Assembly: GCF_001623565.1 (NCBI RefSeq)
Contig: NZ_CP015196.1
Location: 2,129,501 to 2,193,500 of the forward strand
Reading direction: 5' to 3'
Source: Streptococcus marmotae
GTDB lineage: Bacteria; Bacillota; Bacilli; Lactobacillales; Streptococcaceae
Length of the DNA: 64,000 bases
The notes beneath the pieces were generated by a model. The model saw only the letters and a list, made by a program, of their open reading frames with translations, searched no databases and was not told the DNA's origin. This document shows positions 32,095 to 40,450 of this stretch, piece after piece. Position numbers and translations under genes: made by a program. Every line of letters starts with the position of its first letter. The first letter of the stretch is position 1.

Positions 32095-32163
32095 AAAAAA
32101 GCCCTTAGTATTTGCGGTACTAGGGGCTTTCTGTTGGCACCATGTGCTAACATTTCTCTCTTC
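32095..32163 (-). ncRNA. Type I antitoxin RNA (RNA II-like), about 70 nt
   Basis: The minus-strand promoter at 32198-32170 should start an RNA near 32163 that runs through the complements of DRb and DRa and ends at the shared terminator. The size is close to the par RNA II. It can pair with the toxin mRNA at three places: both repeats and the terminator loop. Confidence 0.7.
32098..32130. terminator. Bidirectional terminator shared by toxin mRNA and antitoxin RNA
   Basis: AAAGCCCTTAGTA and TACTAGGGGCTTT pair around TTTGCGG. T-rich tracts follow on both strands (TTTCTG on plus, TTTTTTCTG on minus), so converging transcripts can both end here, as in par. Confidence 0.75.
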
Positions 32164-32169
32164 CCCTAT

Positions 32170-32198
32170 ATTATCCCACATATGAATGATGTTGTCAA
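32170..32198 (-). promoter_or_regulatory. Antitoxin RNA promoter
   Basis: TTGACA (32198-32193) and GATAAT (32175-32170) with a 17-bp spacer form a near-consensus promoter on the minus strand. It appears stronger than the toxin promoter, as expected for an excess of antitoxin. Confidence 0.8.
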
Positions 32199-32221
32199 TT
32201 ATTTTTGATGATACCTAAAAA

Positions 32222-32326
32222 CTAAAGACCTAGCAATTTCCAGATGATATTAACAATAGTGGCAGTGCCAGTAGCAATTAAAAGAATAATCACCCAGTAA
32301 AGAATGTCATCTTTTTTGTTTTTCAT
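32222..32326 (-). CDS. Small hydrophobic peptide, 34 aa
   Basis: The ATG at 32326 has AAAGGAG 9 bp upstream. The peptide has a charged start (MKNKKDDILYW) and one membrane helix (VIILLIATGTATIVNIIWKL). It is cotranscribed from PL with the 44-aa peptide. It may be a second toxin-like peptide or a membrane-acting early protein; no family recognised. Confidence 0.5.
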   Translation of the reverse strand: MKNKKDDILYWVIILLIATGTATIVNIIWKLLGL

Positions 32327-32360
32327 TGTCTCTATCTCCTTTCTATGCTATAATGATAGT

Positions 32361-32475
32361 TAAGCGATGGGGCTTTCGCCCCGTCTCTTAACCGAGTAGC
32401 CAATCGATTAGCTTTGTGATGATCGCTGTAGCGACTGCTACTCCCAGCTCCTTTTTGTAGGAGCCTTTTTCTTTT
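32361..32475 (+). ncRNA. Candidate antisense RNA to the 44-aa peptide gene
   Basis: An extended -10 (TGCTATAAT, hexamer 32349-32354) faces plus. The predicted transcript passes a strong hairpin (GGGGC-TTTC-GCCCC) and ends at a hairpin GCTCC/GGAGC followed by CTTTTTC. It would be complementary to most of the 44-aa coding region. This resembles a type I antisense arrangement but is less complete than the par-like module. Confidence 0.35.
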
Positions 32476-32522
32476 TCAAGATGGATGTGAATTTCCGTCT
32501 TGTAAGGTTTTCGGTATCGCAA
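32388..32522 (-). CDS. First PL gene: basic-hydrophobic peptide, 44 aa
   Basis: A TTG start at 32522 with GGGAGGTGAT upstream gives 44 residues. The N-terminal half is charged (RYRKPYKTEIHIHLEKEK) and the C-terminal half an amphipathic helix (ELGVAVATAIITKLIDWLLG). It is the first frame after the PL promoter. Function unknown; the C-terminus is membrane-active-like. Confidence 0.5.
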   Translation of the reverse strand: MRYRKPYKTEIHIHLEKEKGSYKKELGVAVATAIITKLIDWLLG

Positions 32523-32551
32523 GTTATCACCTCCCTCAACCTTATGTAACT

Positions 32552-32580
32552 ATTATATCTCGTTTTGAGATATAAGTCAA
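32552..32580 (-). promoter_or_regulatory. Leftward early lytic promoter PL with operator in spacer
   Basis: Minus-strand TTGACT (32580-32575) and TATAAT (32557-32552) are 17 bp apart, and the spacer is occupied by a palindrome TATATCTC-GTTTT-GAGATATA (32554-32574). Repressor binding there would block the lytic operon directly. Confidence 0.8.
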
Positions 32581-32588
32581 CAGTTTTT

Positions 32589-32640
32589 TATCACTTTTTG
32601 AGATTTTTTTATTTATTTTTTTATCTCATGGTGTTATAAT
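32589..32640 (+). promoter_or_regulatory. Repressor promoter (PRM-like) with operator sites
   Basis: A second, imperfect operator TATCACTTTTTGAGATT (32589-32605) and a half site TATCTC (32622-32627) precede an extended -10 TGTTATAAT (hexamer 32635-32640) for the repressor gene. The three sites suggest graded autoregulation. Confidence 0.65.
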
Positions 32641-32663
32641 AGGTAGTGAAAGGAGGATATACA

Positions 32664-33425
32664 ATGAATATTCTCGGTAATACTATCAAAACAATTAGAA
32701 AATCTAAAAAAATGACTCAGACTGAGTTAGCAAAACTTACAGGTTTTAAGCAGAATACTATTTCCAATCACGAAAACGGAAATAGAAACCTTGATGAAAT
32801 TGATATAAGAAAATACGCCGAGGCTCTCGGAGTATCTCCTCAAGATTTATTCGATTTATCTAAACCCTCCACCGCCTCCCCAGACGCAAAAAATGGCACC
32901 GTACAGGCGATAAATGACAAGGTGGTACAATTACACCCTGAACGCCAAGAAAACGTGCTAGGCTACGCTACGGAGCAATTAGAGGAGCAAGAAAAAGAAA
33001 ATCGCAAGGTTGTTTCTATCTCTGAGAAAAAACTGGAGTACGAAGTCCGAAAACGCGTTGAAAAATCTGCACCAGGTAAAGTTTCAGCAGGTACAGGCTA
33101 TTGGCAAGAAGATGACTACGATACCATCGTATCCTTCTACGAAGACGACATCCCAGACGATGACGACTACGACACCATCGCCATTGTCGTTGGCCACTCC
33201 ATGGAGCCAAAGATAAAAAACGGCGACTTTCTCTTTATCAAGCACACTGCCCAAGTAGACATCAACACCATCGGCATCTTCCAAGTCAACGGCGAAAACT
33301 ACGTCAAAAAACTCAAAGACGGCTACCTCCAATCCCTCAACCCAGATTATGACGACATCCAACTCACACCAGATGATGAAATCCGAACCATCGGCGAAGT
33401 GGTGGATGTTTATAGGGAAAGTTAA
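32664..33425 (+). CDS. CI-like phage repressor, XRE HTH plus S24 peptidase domain
   Basis: The ATG at 32664 has AAAGGAGGATAT upstream and gives 253 residues. An N-terminal XRE HTH (about 1-60: MTQTELAKLTGFKQNTISNH) is followed by a linker with KVSAGTGYWQ, matching the Ala-Gly self-cleavage site. A LexA-like S24 domain follows with the catalytic Ser in GHSMEPKIKNGD and Lys in GENYVKKLKDG. It maintains lysogeny by binding the GAGATA operators and should be cleaved on RecA activation. Confidence 0.93.
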   Translation: MNILGNTIKTIRKSKKMTQTELAKLTGFKQNTISNHENGNRNLDEIDIRKYAEALGVSPQDLFDLSKPSTASPDAKNGTVQAINDKVVQLHPERQENVLGYATEQLEEQEKENRKVVSISEKKLEYEVRKRVEKSAPGKVSAGTGYWQEDDYDTIVSFYEDDIPDDDDYDTIAIVVGHSMEPKIKNGDFLFIKHTAQVDINTIGIFQVNGENYVKKLKDGYLQSLNPDYDDIQLTPDDEIRTIGEVVDVYRES

Positions 33426-33515
33426 AGCATCTTCAATGTTGGAAGAACACGCATCATCGGAAAAGTCATCGGCAGTTTCAAACCGATGGAAAGATAGGTC
33501 TTAGGAGGATAAAAT

Positions 33516-34370
33516 TTGGAACAGAACAAAATACAACAATTCATGCAAAATTTTGACCACCTTTTAAAGATTGTCCCTAATACTGATATTGAATATTGGT
33601 ATGCTAGAGATATTATGCCAATTCTTGGCTATCAACGCTGGGAGAATTTCCATAGAGCAATCGAACGGAGTCTAAACTCCATAGATTCTAGCGATATAGA
33701 AATATCAAACCATTTTCGTGAAGTCACGAAAATGGTCTCACTGGGCAGTGGGGCTGAGCGCCCCATTCAAGATTATATGCTGACACGATACGCCTGCTAC
33801 CTTATCGCTATGAATGGAGACCCCAAAAAAGAAGAGATTGCTTTCGCTCAAAGCTATTTCGCTGTCCAAACCAGAAAGCAAGAATTGATAAGTGAGCGAA
33901 TCTCTTTTATTGAACGATCCAAAGCTAGAAATAGACTAAAAGAGTCCGAAAAACGCCTCTCTCAAAATATCTATGAAAGAGGCGTAGACGACAAAGGATT
34001 TGGTCGCATTCGTTCCAAAGGAGATAAAGCACTTTTTGGAGGGATCTCAACTAAAGGAATGAAAGAGCGATTAGGAATAAAAGAAAATAGGCCACTAGCT
34101 GACTTCTTACCGACGCTAACTATTGCAGCGAAGAACCTAGCTACTGAAATGACAAATTATAACGTTGAGCAAAACAATCTCTTTGGGGAAAAAGACATCA
34201 CTTCCGAGCACGTTCAAAATAATACAACCATCAGGAATATGTTGAACGAAAGAGGTATCCAGCCTGAAAACTTACCTCCGTCAGAAGATTACAAAAAAAT
34301 AGAACGGAGAACAAAAACACAAGAAAAAGCCTTACAACAAAAGAAATTGCCAAATAAAAATTTATATTAA
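33516..34370 (+). CDS. dinD: DinD-like protein (DNA damage-inducible protein D family)
   Basis: A TTG start with AGGAGGATAA upstream gives 284 residues. The N-terminal BRO/KilA-N-like region (DIEYWYARDIMPILGYQRWE) and the GDPKKEEIAFAQSYFAVQTR segment are diagnostic of DinD; the second half has LGIKENRPLADFLPTLTIAA. E. coli DinD inhibits RecA-dependent recombination. Here it sits between CI and integrase in the lysogeny module, a place often used for cargo or superinfection functions. Confidence 0.85.
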   Translation: MEQNKIQQFMQNFDHLLKIVPNTDIEYWYARDIMPILGYQRWENFHRAIERSLNSIDSSDIEISNHFREVTKMVSLGSGAERPIQDYMLTRYACYLIAMNGDPKKEEIAFAQSYFAVQTRKQELISERISFIERSKARNRLKESEKRLSQNIYERGVDDKGFGRIRSKGDKALFGGISTKGMKERLGIKENRPLADFLPTLTIAAKNLATEMTNYNVEQNNLFGEKDITSEHVQNNTTIRNMLNERGIQPENLPPSEDYKKIERRTKTQEKALQQKKLPNKNLY

Positions 34371-34495
34371 AAAAACTCCCCACACTCTCAACCGCCAAGT
34401 CTGAGTGTGAGGAGAAAAAAGTAATCGGATAGTAAGCAGGCATTAAAAAGCCCTCTTTACTATACCCATTTTATCAAGAAATGAGGAAAAAAGCA

Positions 34496-35578
34496 ATGGA
34501 AATAAAGTCCTATAAAAAGAAAAACGGCACTACTGCTTATGGTTTCCGTGTCTACGTTGGAAAAGAAAACGGAAAAGATAAATACATCAAGCGCCAGGGA
34601 TTTCCAACAAAGGGTAAAGCCAGAAGCGCACTTCTCCAACTTCAAGAAGAACTGGAACATGCTTCTGAAAGCAAAAAAGACATCACCGTTGAAGAAATCA
34701 GTAAAAAATGGCTGAAAGAATACTATGAAACCGTCCAAGAAAGCACCTATCTCAAGACCGAACGAATGATGAAAAACCATATCCTGCCAGCCATTGGATC
34801 AGAAAAAGTAACAGACATCACACCATTACAAATGCAGGAACATCTCAACTCATGGATGAAAAAGCTAGTCCACGGCCGAAAACTCAAAGGACTAGCCTCC
34901 AACATCTTCAAGTATGCGATCCGCTACGGCTACTTAGATAGAAACCCTATGGACAGCGTTATAACTCCTGCCAAAAAACGGACAGAAGACGACATCGATT
35001 TTTATGACAAAGAAGAATTAAAAACCTTTCTCTCCTATGTTGAGAAAACACAGGATATAGAAAAGATTGCCCTTTTCCGTCTACTAGCCTTCACAGGAAT
35101 GAGAAAAGGAGAGCTTTTAGCCCTCCAATGGGAAGACCTGATAGAAGATACCATCCAAATCAAAAAAGCCATTACACGAGGATTTGGGGGCGAAGAAATA
35201 GGCCTCACAAAAACAGCAAGCAGCAATCGCCTTGTCAGTATCGATAAGCAGACGAAAGAAATCCTCCTCAAGCTAAAAAAGCAATTCCCCCACACCAAAT
35301 TCATGTTCGAATCAGAAAACGGCAGTCACCTCTCCAGCTCCCTACCTAGAAAATGGCTCTTACAAATTCTCAAAGGAACACCACTACGGCCAATAACAAT
35401 CCACCAATTCAGACATACACATGCCAGCCTCTGCTTTGAAGCAGGAATGACCCTAAAACAAGTCCAATATCGACTAGGACACTCTGACCTAAAAACAACG
35501 ATGAACATCTATACCCATATCACCAAACAAGCTAAAGACGACATCGGAGAAAAATTCTCAAACTATATCGATTTCTAA
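34496..35578 (+). CDS. int: Phage integrase, tyrosine recombinase
   Basis: The ATG at 34496 has GAGGAAAA upstream, giving 360 residues. An AP2-like arm-binding domain (about 1-55), a SAM-like core-binding domain (about 60-150) and a catalytic domain follow. Catalytic residues are Arg in FTGMRKGELL, Lys in LTKTASSNR, HxxR in HQFRHTHASL, His in LGHSDLKTT and Tyr in NIYTHI. It faces and nearly touches the tmRNA 3' end, so ssrA is its predicted target. Confidence 0.95.
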   Translation: MEIKSYKKKNGTTAYGFRVYVGKENGKDKYIKRQGFPTKGKARSALLQLQEELEHASESKKDITVEEISKKWLKEYYETVQESTYLKTERMMKNHILPAIGSEKVTDITPLQMQEHLNSWMKKLVHGRKLKGLASNIFKYAIRYGYLDRNPMDSVITPAKKRTEDDIDFYDKEELKTFLSYVEKTQDIEKIALFRLLAFTGMRKGELLALQWEDLIEDTIQIKKAITRGFGGEEIGLTKTASSNRLVSIDKQTKEILLKLKKQFPHTKFMFESENGSHLSSSLPRKWLLQILKGTPLRPITIHQFRHTHASLCFEAGMTLKQVQYRLGHSDLKTTMNIYTHITKQAKDDIGEKFSNYIDF

Positions 35579-35579
35579 A

Positions 35580-35625
35580 AAGCAGACTCTTTTCAAAAAA
35601 GGGTCTGTTTTTGGGTCTGCCTTTT
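35580..35625 (+). terminator. Integrase terminator
   Basis: GCAGACTC...GGGTCTG with a following GTTTTT, and an outer GCAGAC/GTCTGC pair followed by CTTTTT, form nested hairpins right after the integrase stop. Confidence 0.65.
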
Positions 35626-35699
35626 TCAAAAAACATTAAAAACAACTAAAAAAGAAAAATTAAAAAACGCTGTTAAATCAACGTTTTACAAACTTTTAA

Positions 35700-35760
35700 G
35701 AAAGAATAAAAATATATAATGGAGCCGGTGGGAGTCGAACCCACGTCCAAACACCTGCTA
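35700..35760. other. Predicted prophage attachment junction (ssrA-proximal att)
   Basis: The integrase gene ends about 140 bp from the 3' end of tmRNA, whose T-arm (GGGTTCGACTCCCACC) is a frequent tyrosine integrase target. Downstream of the ssrA discriminator the sequence changes to AT-rich phage-type DNA (ATTATATATTT). No second copy of the tmRNA 3' end occurs at 1-800, so the other att lies outside the window and the exact core cannot be set. Confidence 0.6.
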
Positions 35761-36064
35761 ACTTATTCGCCTACAACCATAGGTTATGTCTTGATTTAAC
35801 TTGGATAGGACACATAACTCAAGCCCCAGACAAGCGATTCAGTCTATCTCTTTTAGAATTTACTGACACAATTCTAACGTAGCTTGCTCATTTAAGACCA
35901 GACAGCAGACACAAGCAATCCACTACTAGTCACGCAGGCAGGTTATTAAGCTGCTAATGCGTAAGAATTTGTATTTTTTGCAGTTATATTTAACTGGCGT
36001 TTTACATCCGCTAGATGAGTTGCAGAACAAGCCTCATAATGCCTGTCGAATCCGTAACGACCCC
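35721..36064 (-). ncRNA. ssrA: Transfer-messenger RNA (tmRNA)
   Basis: The 5' end (GGGGTCGTTACGGATTCGAC, from 36064) and 3' T-arm plus acceptor strand (ACCGGCTCC near 35721) pair as the tRNA-like domain. The tag frame at 35981-35946 encodes AKNTNSYALAA and a TAA stop. It rescues stalled ribosomes with SmpB and tags products for degradation. The gene ends where the prophage begins, and the functional 3' end is preserved. Confidence 0.97.
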
Positions 36065-36165
36065 TTGATAGAGTACCTTATCAGTATACCAGATTAGATA
36101 AAAAATAGCAATAGATTTCAGTTTTCTATTTTTAGAAATAGCTTAATGTATGGTAGAATAAAGGT

Positions 36166-36759
36166 ATGTATAATTTTTGGCAAAAAACCTTTCAAATCCT
36201 TAGTATTATCACTCTGATTGCCAGTGTCATACTTGTTGTTTGGTTATATAAGATTGGAATTTTAAATGACCAAAATGTTTTAGCTGATACGATTAAAAGC
36301 CACGGAGCTTTTGGCAGTCTGACCTATATTTTTATCCAAATTATTCAAGTTGTTTTTCCAATTATCCCAGGCGGGGTTACAACTGTTGTTGGCTTCCTTG
36401 TCTTTGGCCATTGGTGGGGATTCGTCATTAACTATATCGGAATTTCAATTGGAAGCATCATTCTTTTTTGGCTAGCACGAAAATATGGTAAAGCCTTCTG
36501 CCTACTTTTTATGTCAGAAGAAACGTTTTATAAATATGCAAGCAAAATTGACAACAAGAAAAGTTATGAACTATTTTTTATCCTCTGCATGCTCTCTCCT
36601 GTCTCTCCGGCTGATGTTTTAGTTATGATTACTGGCTTGACCAGTATGAGCTATCGTAAATTTACGACCATTATTCTTCTTTGTCGTCCATTTTCCATCG
36701 TAGCTTACAGTTTCCTCTGGATTTATGGTGGCCAGTGGCTACAGCATTTTCTTAAATAA
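36166..36759 (+). CDS. TVP38/TMEM64 (VTT domain) membrane protein
   Basis: The 197-residue protein has five or six membrane segments and the VTT/SNARE-associated core (VVFPIIPGGVTTVVGFLVFG, GFVINYIGISIGSIILFWLA, MLSPVSPADVLVMITGLTSM). Relatives belong to the DedA superfamily of lipid scramblase-like proteins. A TGGTAGAAT -10 lies just upstream. It is monocistronic with a terminator at 36758. Confidence 0.85.
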   Translation: MYNFWQKTFQILSIITLIASVILVVWLYKIGILNDQNVLADTIKSHGAFGSLTYIFIQIIQVVFPIIPGGVTTVVGFLVFGHWWGFVINYIGISIGSIILFWLARKYGKAFCLLFMSEETFYKYASKIDNKKSYELFFILCMLSPVSPADVLVMITGLTSMSYRKFTTIILLCRPFSIVAYSFLWIYGGQWLQHFLK

Positions 36760-36795
36760 AAGCTTCGTTAGAAATCCTCTAACGAAGCTTTTTAT
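36758..36795. terminator. Bidirectional terminator
   Basis: AAAAGCTTCGTTAGA and TCTAACGAAGCTTTT form a 15-bp stem between convergent genes, with T runs on both strands. Confidence 0.9.
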
Positions 36796-37115
36796 TTGAT
36801 ACCAAGGGCAATCCGTGCATAACGACTCATTTTCTGAATTGTCCAAGCTGGTGACCAGACAAGACGAACGTCCACTTCTGTCACTTCTGGAATGGTCCCC
36901 AATACATCATAGATCTGATCCGTAATCAAATCAGCCAAAGGACACCCCATCGTCGTTAAGGTCATATCAATCTCTGTTTTGCCATCTATAAAGCGAATGT
37001 CGTAAATTAACCCAAGATTAATAATATCAATTCCTAGTTCAGGATCAATGACTTCTTCTAGCGCATGAAAAATTTGTTCCTGAATTTCTTTTACTTGTTC
37101 TTCTGTATAAGCCAT
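36792..37115 (-). CDS. DUF59/MIP18-type iron-sulfur assembly factor
   Basis: Starting at MAYTEEQVKEIQEQIFHALE, with GAGGAG upstream, the 107-residue protein is a single MIP18/SufT-like domain (EEVIDPELGIDIINLGLIYD, and MTLTTMGCPLADLITDQI with the conserved Cys). Such proteins help mature iron-sulfur proteins. It follows rpoD on the same strand, an arrangement conserved in streptococci. Confidence 0.9.
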   Translation of the reverse strand: MAYTEEQVKEIQEQIFHALEEVIDPELGIDIINLGLIYDIRFIDGKTEIDMTLTTMGCPLADLITDQIYDVLGTIPEVTEVDVRLVWSPAWTIQKMSRYARIALGIK

Positions 37116-37274
37116 TGATAGCTGTCTCCTCATGTTATATTTGATGTAGGCTGAGCGCTGATATTGCCTATCTGTAGGCCTGCTTTCGTATGTCCAAGCA
37201 GGCGATAAAACGGTTCACCGAACCAACTCACTTTCCAGTTTTTAAGCGAGCGTTAAAAAAGTCCCACCGGACTA

Positions 37275-37343
37275 GCCCACTCTCCTATTTCTAGGCAGGC
37301 GTTAAAAACCTCCAACAGGCTGGCCCACTCTCCTATTTCTAGG
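37275..37343. repeat. Direct repeat in the rpoD downstream region
   Basis: GCCCACTCTCCTATTTCTAGG occurs in halves at 37275-37295 and again at 37323-37343. TTAAAAA and GGCG motifs lie around each copy, and TGCCTA-TCCG-TAGGCA (37357 on) can form a hairpin just after the rpoD stop. The 240-bp gap holds no gene and may carry terminator and attenuator structures. Confidence 0.6.
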
Positions 37344-37375
37344 TGGGCGCTGATACTGCCTATCCGTAGGCAGTA

Positions 37376-38494
37376 TCAGTCCTCAATAAAGTCGCGCAAT
37401 GGTTTGCTTCTGCTTGGGTGGCGGAGTTTGCGGAGGGCTTTGGCTTCGATTTGGCGGATGCGTTCACGGGTAACGTTAAAGACTTTACCGACATCTTCTA
37501 GTGTACGCATTTTCCCGTCATCAAGTCCGAAACGCAGGCGCAGAACGTTTTCTTCACGGTCTGTTAGAGTATCTAAGACCTCATCCAATTGTTCACGGAG
37601 GACAACACGGGTTGTATAATCAACTGGATTCTCAATCACTTCGTCCTCGATAAAATCACCAAGATGGCTATCATCTTCTTCCCCAATCGGTGTTTCAAGA
37701 GAAACAGGTTCCTGGGCAATCTTCAAGATTTCACGAACCTTATCAGGAGTCATATCCATCCGTTCGGCAATCTGCTCTGGTGTTGGGTCTTGGCCTAGTT
37801 CTTGTAATAAATTGCGCTGTTCACGGACTAATTTATTAATGGTTTCAACCATGTGAACAGGAATACGAATAGTACGAGCCTGATCAGCAATAGCACGCGT
37901 AATAGCTTGGCGAATCCACCATGTTGCATAGGTTGAAAACTTGAATCCTTTTGAGTAATCAAACTTATCAACAGCTTTCATCAAGCCCATATTTCCTTCC
38001 TGAATCAAGTCCAAGAATTGCATCCCACGGCCGACATAGCGCTTGGCGATGGATACAACCAAACGAAGATTGGCTTCTGCAAGACGTTGTTTTGCCTCTG
38101 GGTCACCAGCTTCTACGGCTAGCGCTAATTCTTGTTCTTCTTCATTGGTTAAGAGTGGGACAACCCCAATCTCTTTCAAATACATACGCACTGGATCATT
38201 TACCTTAGCAGAATTGCTACCGAGTAAGTCTTCGTCTGATAACTCTGGTTCTTCCTCAACTTGGAGAGCACGCGCACTCGGATTTCCATTTTTATCAACA
38301 ATCGCAATGCCAGCATCTTGGATGCGTTGCAATAGGTCATCAATCCCATCTGCATCCAAAGTGAACGGAATGACCAACTGATCATTGATTGCATCATCCG
38401 TTACTGTCCCCTCTTTTTTGTGGTTACGGATAAAATCCGCAACTTGAACATCAAAAGTGGTTACTTCTTGTTTTTTCTCTTTTTTAACAGTCAT
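37376..38494 (-). CDS. rpoD: Primary sigma factor SigA/RpoD
   Basis: The 372-residue protein contains regions 1.1 (reduced), 1.2 ([20 protein letters not shown]), 2.1-2.4 ([40 protein letters not shown]), 3 ([20 protein letters not shown]) and 4.2 ([20 protein letters not shown]). It directs core RNA polymerase to housekeeping promoters. It lies 2 bp after dnaG, the standard macromolecular synthesis operon of Firmicutes (without rpsU at the front here). Confidence 0.98.
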   Translation of the reverse strand: MTVKKEKKQEVTTFDVQVADFIRNHKKEGTVTDDAINDQLVIPFTLDADGIDDLLQRIQDAGIAIVDKNGNPSARALQVEEEPELSDEDLLGSNSAKVNDPVRMYLKEIGVVPLLTNEEEQELALAVEAGDPEAKQRLAEANLRLVVSIAKRYVGRGMQFLDLIQEGNMGLMKAVDKFDYSKGFKFSTYATWWIRQAITRAIADQARTIRIPVHMVETINKLVREQRNLLQELGQDPTPEQIAERMDMTPDKVREILKIAQEPVSLETPIGEEDDSHLGDFIEDEVIENPVDYTTRVVLREQLDEVLDTLTDREENVLRLRFGLDDGKMRTLEDVGKVFNVTRERIRQIEAKALRKLRHPSRSKPLRDFIED

Positions 38495-38496
38495 AG

Positions 38497-40287
38497 TTAC
38501 TCCATTTTTCTTTTCTGTGCAATAAGTTGTGCCAATTCATCAAGTGCTGCTTCGGTATTTCCAACATGAACCTGCTCTCGAATAACACGCGATTTCTGCT
38601 GATTCTCTCGTTTCAGCTGTTCCTGTTGGCGTCGCCTTTCTAGCTCTTCCAGTTCGTTTGCGCCTACCTCCTCTGGCAATTTTTCCTCCAATAGCTGATA
38701 CCAGGCACGCTGAACCTGTTCTGTTTGCTGTGCCAAATCATAAGCAGTCACCTCCCCATGCTCTTTTAACAATTCAAATAAGACCTGCAATTCTGGTGTA
38801 AAAAAGGCAAAATCTTCTCTTAAGCGGTAATCATTCAGAATATAAAGATGCGTTACCATACGGTACAATAAATGATTCTCCGCTCGTACTAGTCGAGATA
38901 AGCGTGTTTGCCGTGGTAATTCTGCCCCAATTGATGATAATGGAGGCTGACTAGATGAAATCATCTGACTTCTAGCCTGTCGCTCATTGACACGCAGATG
39001 ATTGACCGCAGCTTCGACCTGACCATAGTCAAAATCAGGTAAAATATCCGCCACCTTATATATATACGAATTTTGTGCTGTAATTGACTTATTCTTCGCA
39101 ATAATCGGAGCAATTTGATCAACAAAATCAATCTGCATTTGTAAATTATCGGGATTTTCAGGCTTAAGATGCTGAATCAGAAATTCAACATCACTAATCC
39201 GACTATTGGCCAAGACTTGATACAAGTGTTCTTTGGAATTTCTCGCAAGAAACTCATCGGGATCCAAATTCTCAGGCAGGCTGATAATGTCTACTTGAAA
39301 TGCTTGCAACTCTTCTAGAGCCTTTGCAGTTGCTGCCTGCCCTGCCGCATCTCCATCATAGGTCAAAATCACCTTTTTACAGAATTTCGCTAAATGCTGA
39401 ACGTGTTCTCTAGTCAAGGCTGTTCCCATCGAAGCAACCGCATTGTCAATTCCCGCCCGATGAGCTGCGATAACATCCATGAAGCCTTCCATTAAATAAA
39501 CTTCGTGACTCTTCTTGATACTTGCCTTAGCCTTATCTAAATGATACAGCTCATAACTCTTGTTAAAAATAGCCGTGCTTCTGCTATTTTTATATTTGGC
39601 GACTTGCTTATTTTCACTATCTTTTTGCTGCCAAATCCGACCTGAAAAAGCAAGCACCCGCCCGTGCTCATCTGTCAAGGGAAACATAATTCTTCCTTGA
39701 AAGGCATCATAAATCAGGTTATTATCAGCAGGATTAAACAAACCTGAGGCGAGCAAATCTTGTTCAGAAAACTTACCAGACAAATGCCTGTACAGATAAT
39801 TTTGCTCCTGCGGTGCAAGCCCAAGCTGAAAGTGCTTGATAACCTCATCTGTCAACCCTCTTTGATGCAAATACTGTCTAGCTTGCGCACCCATTTTGGT
39901 CGTCATCAAGAGAGCATGATAAAATTTTTCTGCCTCTGTGTGAATATCAAAGAGAACTTGATGAGGGTGTGCCTGTCTTTCTTTTGGGACAACCGTTTGC
40001 TGTTCCAGCTGAATCCCAGCCTTCTCAGCTACTACGTGCACACTATCAGTAAAAGAAATCCCCTGATATTCTTCGATGAATTTAAAAACATCCCCTGATT
40101 TGCCACAGCCAAAGCAATGAAAAAATTGCTTGTCTTCCACTACATTAAAGGACGGTGTTTTTTCGCCATGAAAGGGGCACAGCCCCAAAAAATTGCGCCC
40201 TGCTTTGGTTAAGGAGATGGTTTCACCAATGACATCGACAATATTGACTGCCTGTTTGATTTCATTAATTTTTTCTTTTGAAATCAT
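38497..40287 (-). CDS. dnaG: DNA primase
   Basis: The 596-residue protein has the N-terminal zinc finger ([11 protein letters not shown]...[12 protein letters not shown]), the RNA polymerase domain with TOPRIM motif ([33 protein letters not shown]) and a C-terminal helicase-binding region. It makes primers at the fork. GGAGGTGGC lies upstream, and a TATAAT-type promoter at about 40330 precedes it. Confidence 0.98.
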   Translation of the reverse strand: MISKEKINEIKQAVNIVDVIGETISLTKAGRNFLGLCPFHGEKTPSFNVVEDKQFFHCFGCGKSGDVFKFIEEYQGISFTDSVHVVAEKAGIQLEQQTVVPKERQAHPHQVLFDIHTEAEKFYHALLMTTKMGAQARQYLHQRGLTDEVIKHFQLGLAPQEQNYLYRHLSGKFSEQDLLASGLFNPADNNLIYDAFQGRIMFPLTDEHGRVLAFSGRIWQQKDSENKQVAKYKNSRSTAIFNKSYELYHLDKAKASIKKSHEVYLMEGFMDVIAAHRAGIDNAVASMGTALTREHVQHLAKFCKKVILTYDGDAAGQAATAKALEELQAFQVDIISLPENLDPDEFLARNSKEHLYQVLANSRISDVEFLIQHLKPENPDNLQMQIDFVDQIAPIIAKNKSITAQNSYIYKVADILPDFDYGQVEAAVNHLRVNERQARSQMISSSQPPLSSIGAELPRQTRLSRLVRAENHLLYRMVTHLYILNDYRLREDFAFFTPELQVLFELLKEHGEVTAYDLAQQTEQVQRAWYQLLEEKLPEEVGANELEELERRRQQEQLKRENQQKSRVIREQVHVGNTEAALDELAQLIAQKRKME

Positions 40288-40382
40288 TGTGCCACCTCCT
40301 TCCAGTGCAGAATTTTAGCTATTATAACATGTTCTATTTTATACTAAAAATGTAAAAATGTAAAATTTCCGAGCTAGATTAC

Positions 40383-40411
40383 TTGTAAAAAAAAACATTT
40401 CAGACTATAAT
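40383..40411 (+). promoter_or_regulatory. mscL promoter
   Basis: TTGTAA (40383-40388) and TATAAT (40406-40411) are 17 bp apart, 40 bp before the mscL start. Confidence 0.75.
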
Positions 40412-40450
40412 AAAGACTGTTAATTTTTTATGAAAGGACATATTTAGGAT

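Noticed and set aside
33010..33362. Overlapping frames on both strands within the repressor gene
   Set aside because: They are shadows created by the GAY/GAC-rich acidic stretch of the repressor.
34378..34420. Hairpin CCACACTC/GAGTGTGG after dinD considered as a plus-strand terminator
   Set aside because: No T run follows on the plus strand; the T-rich side faces minus, where there is no gene to terminate.
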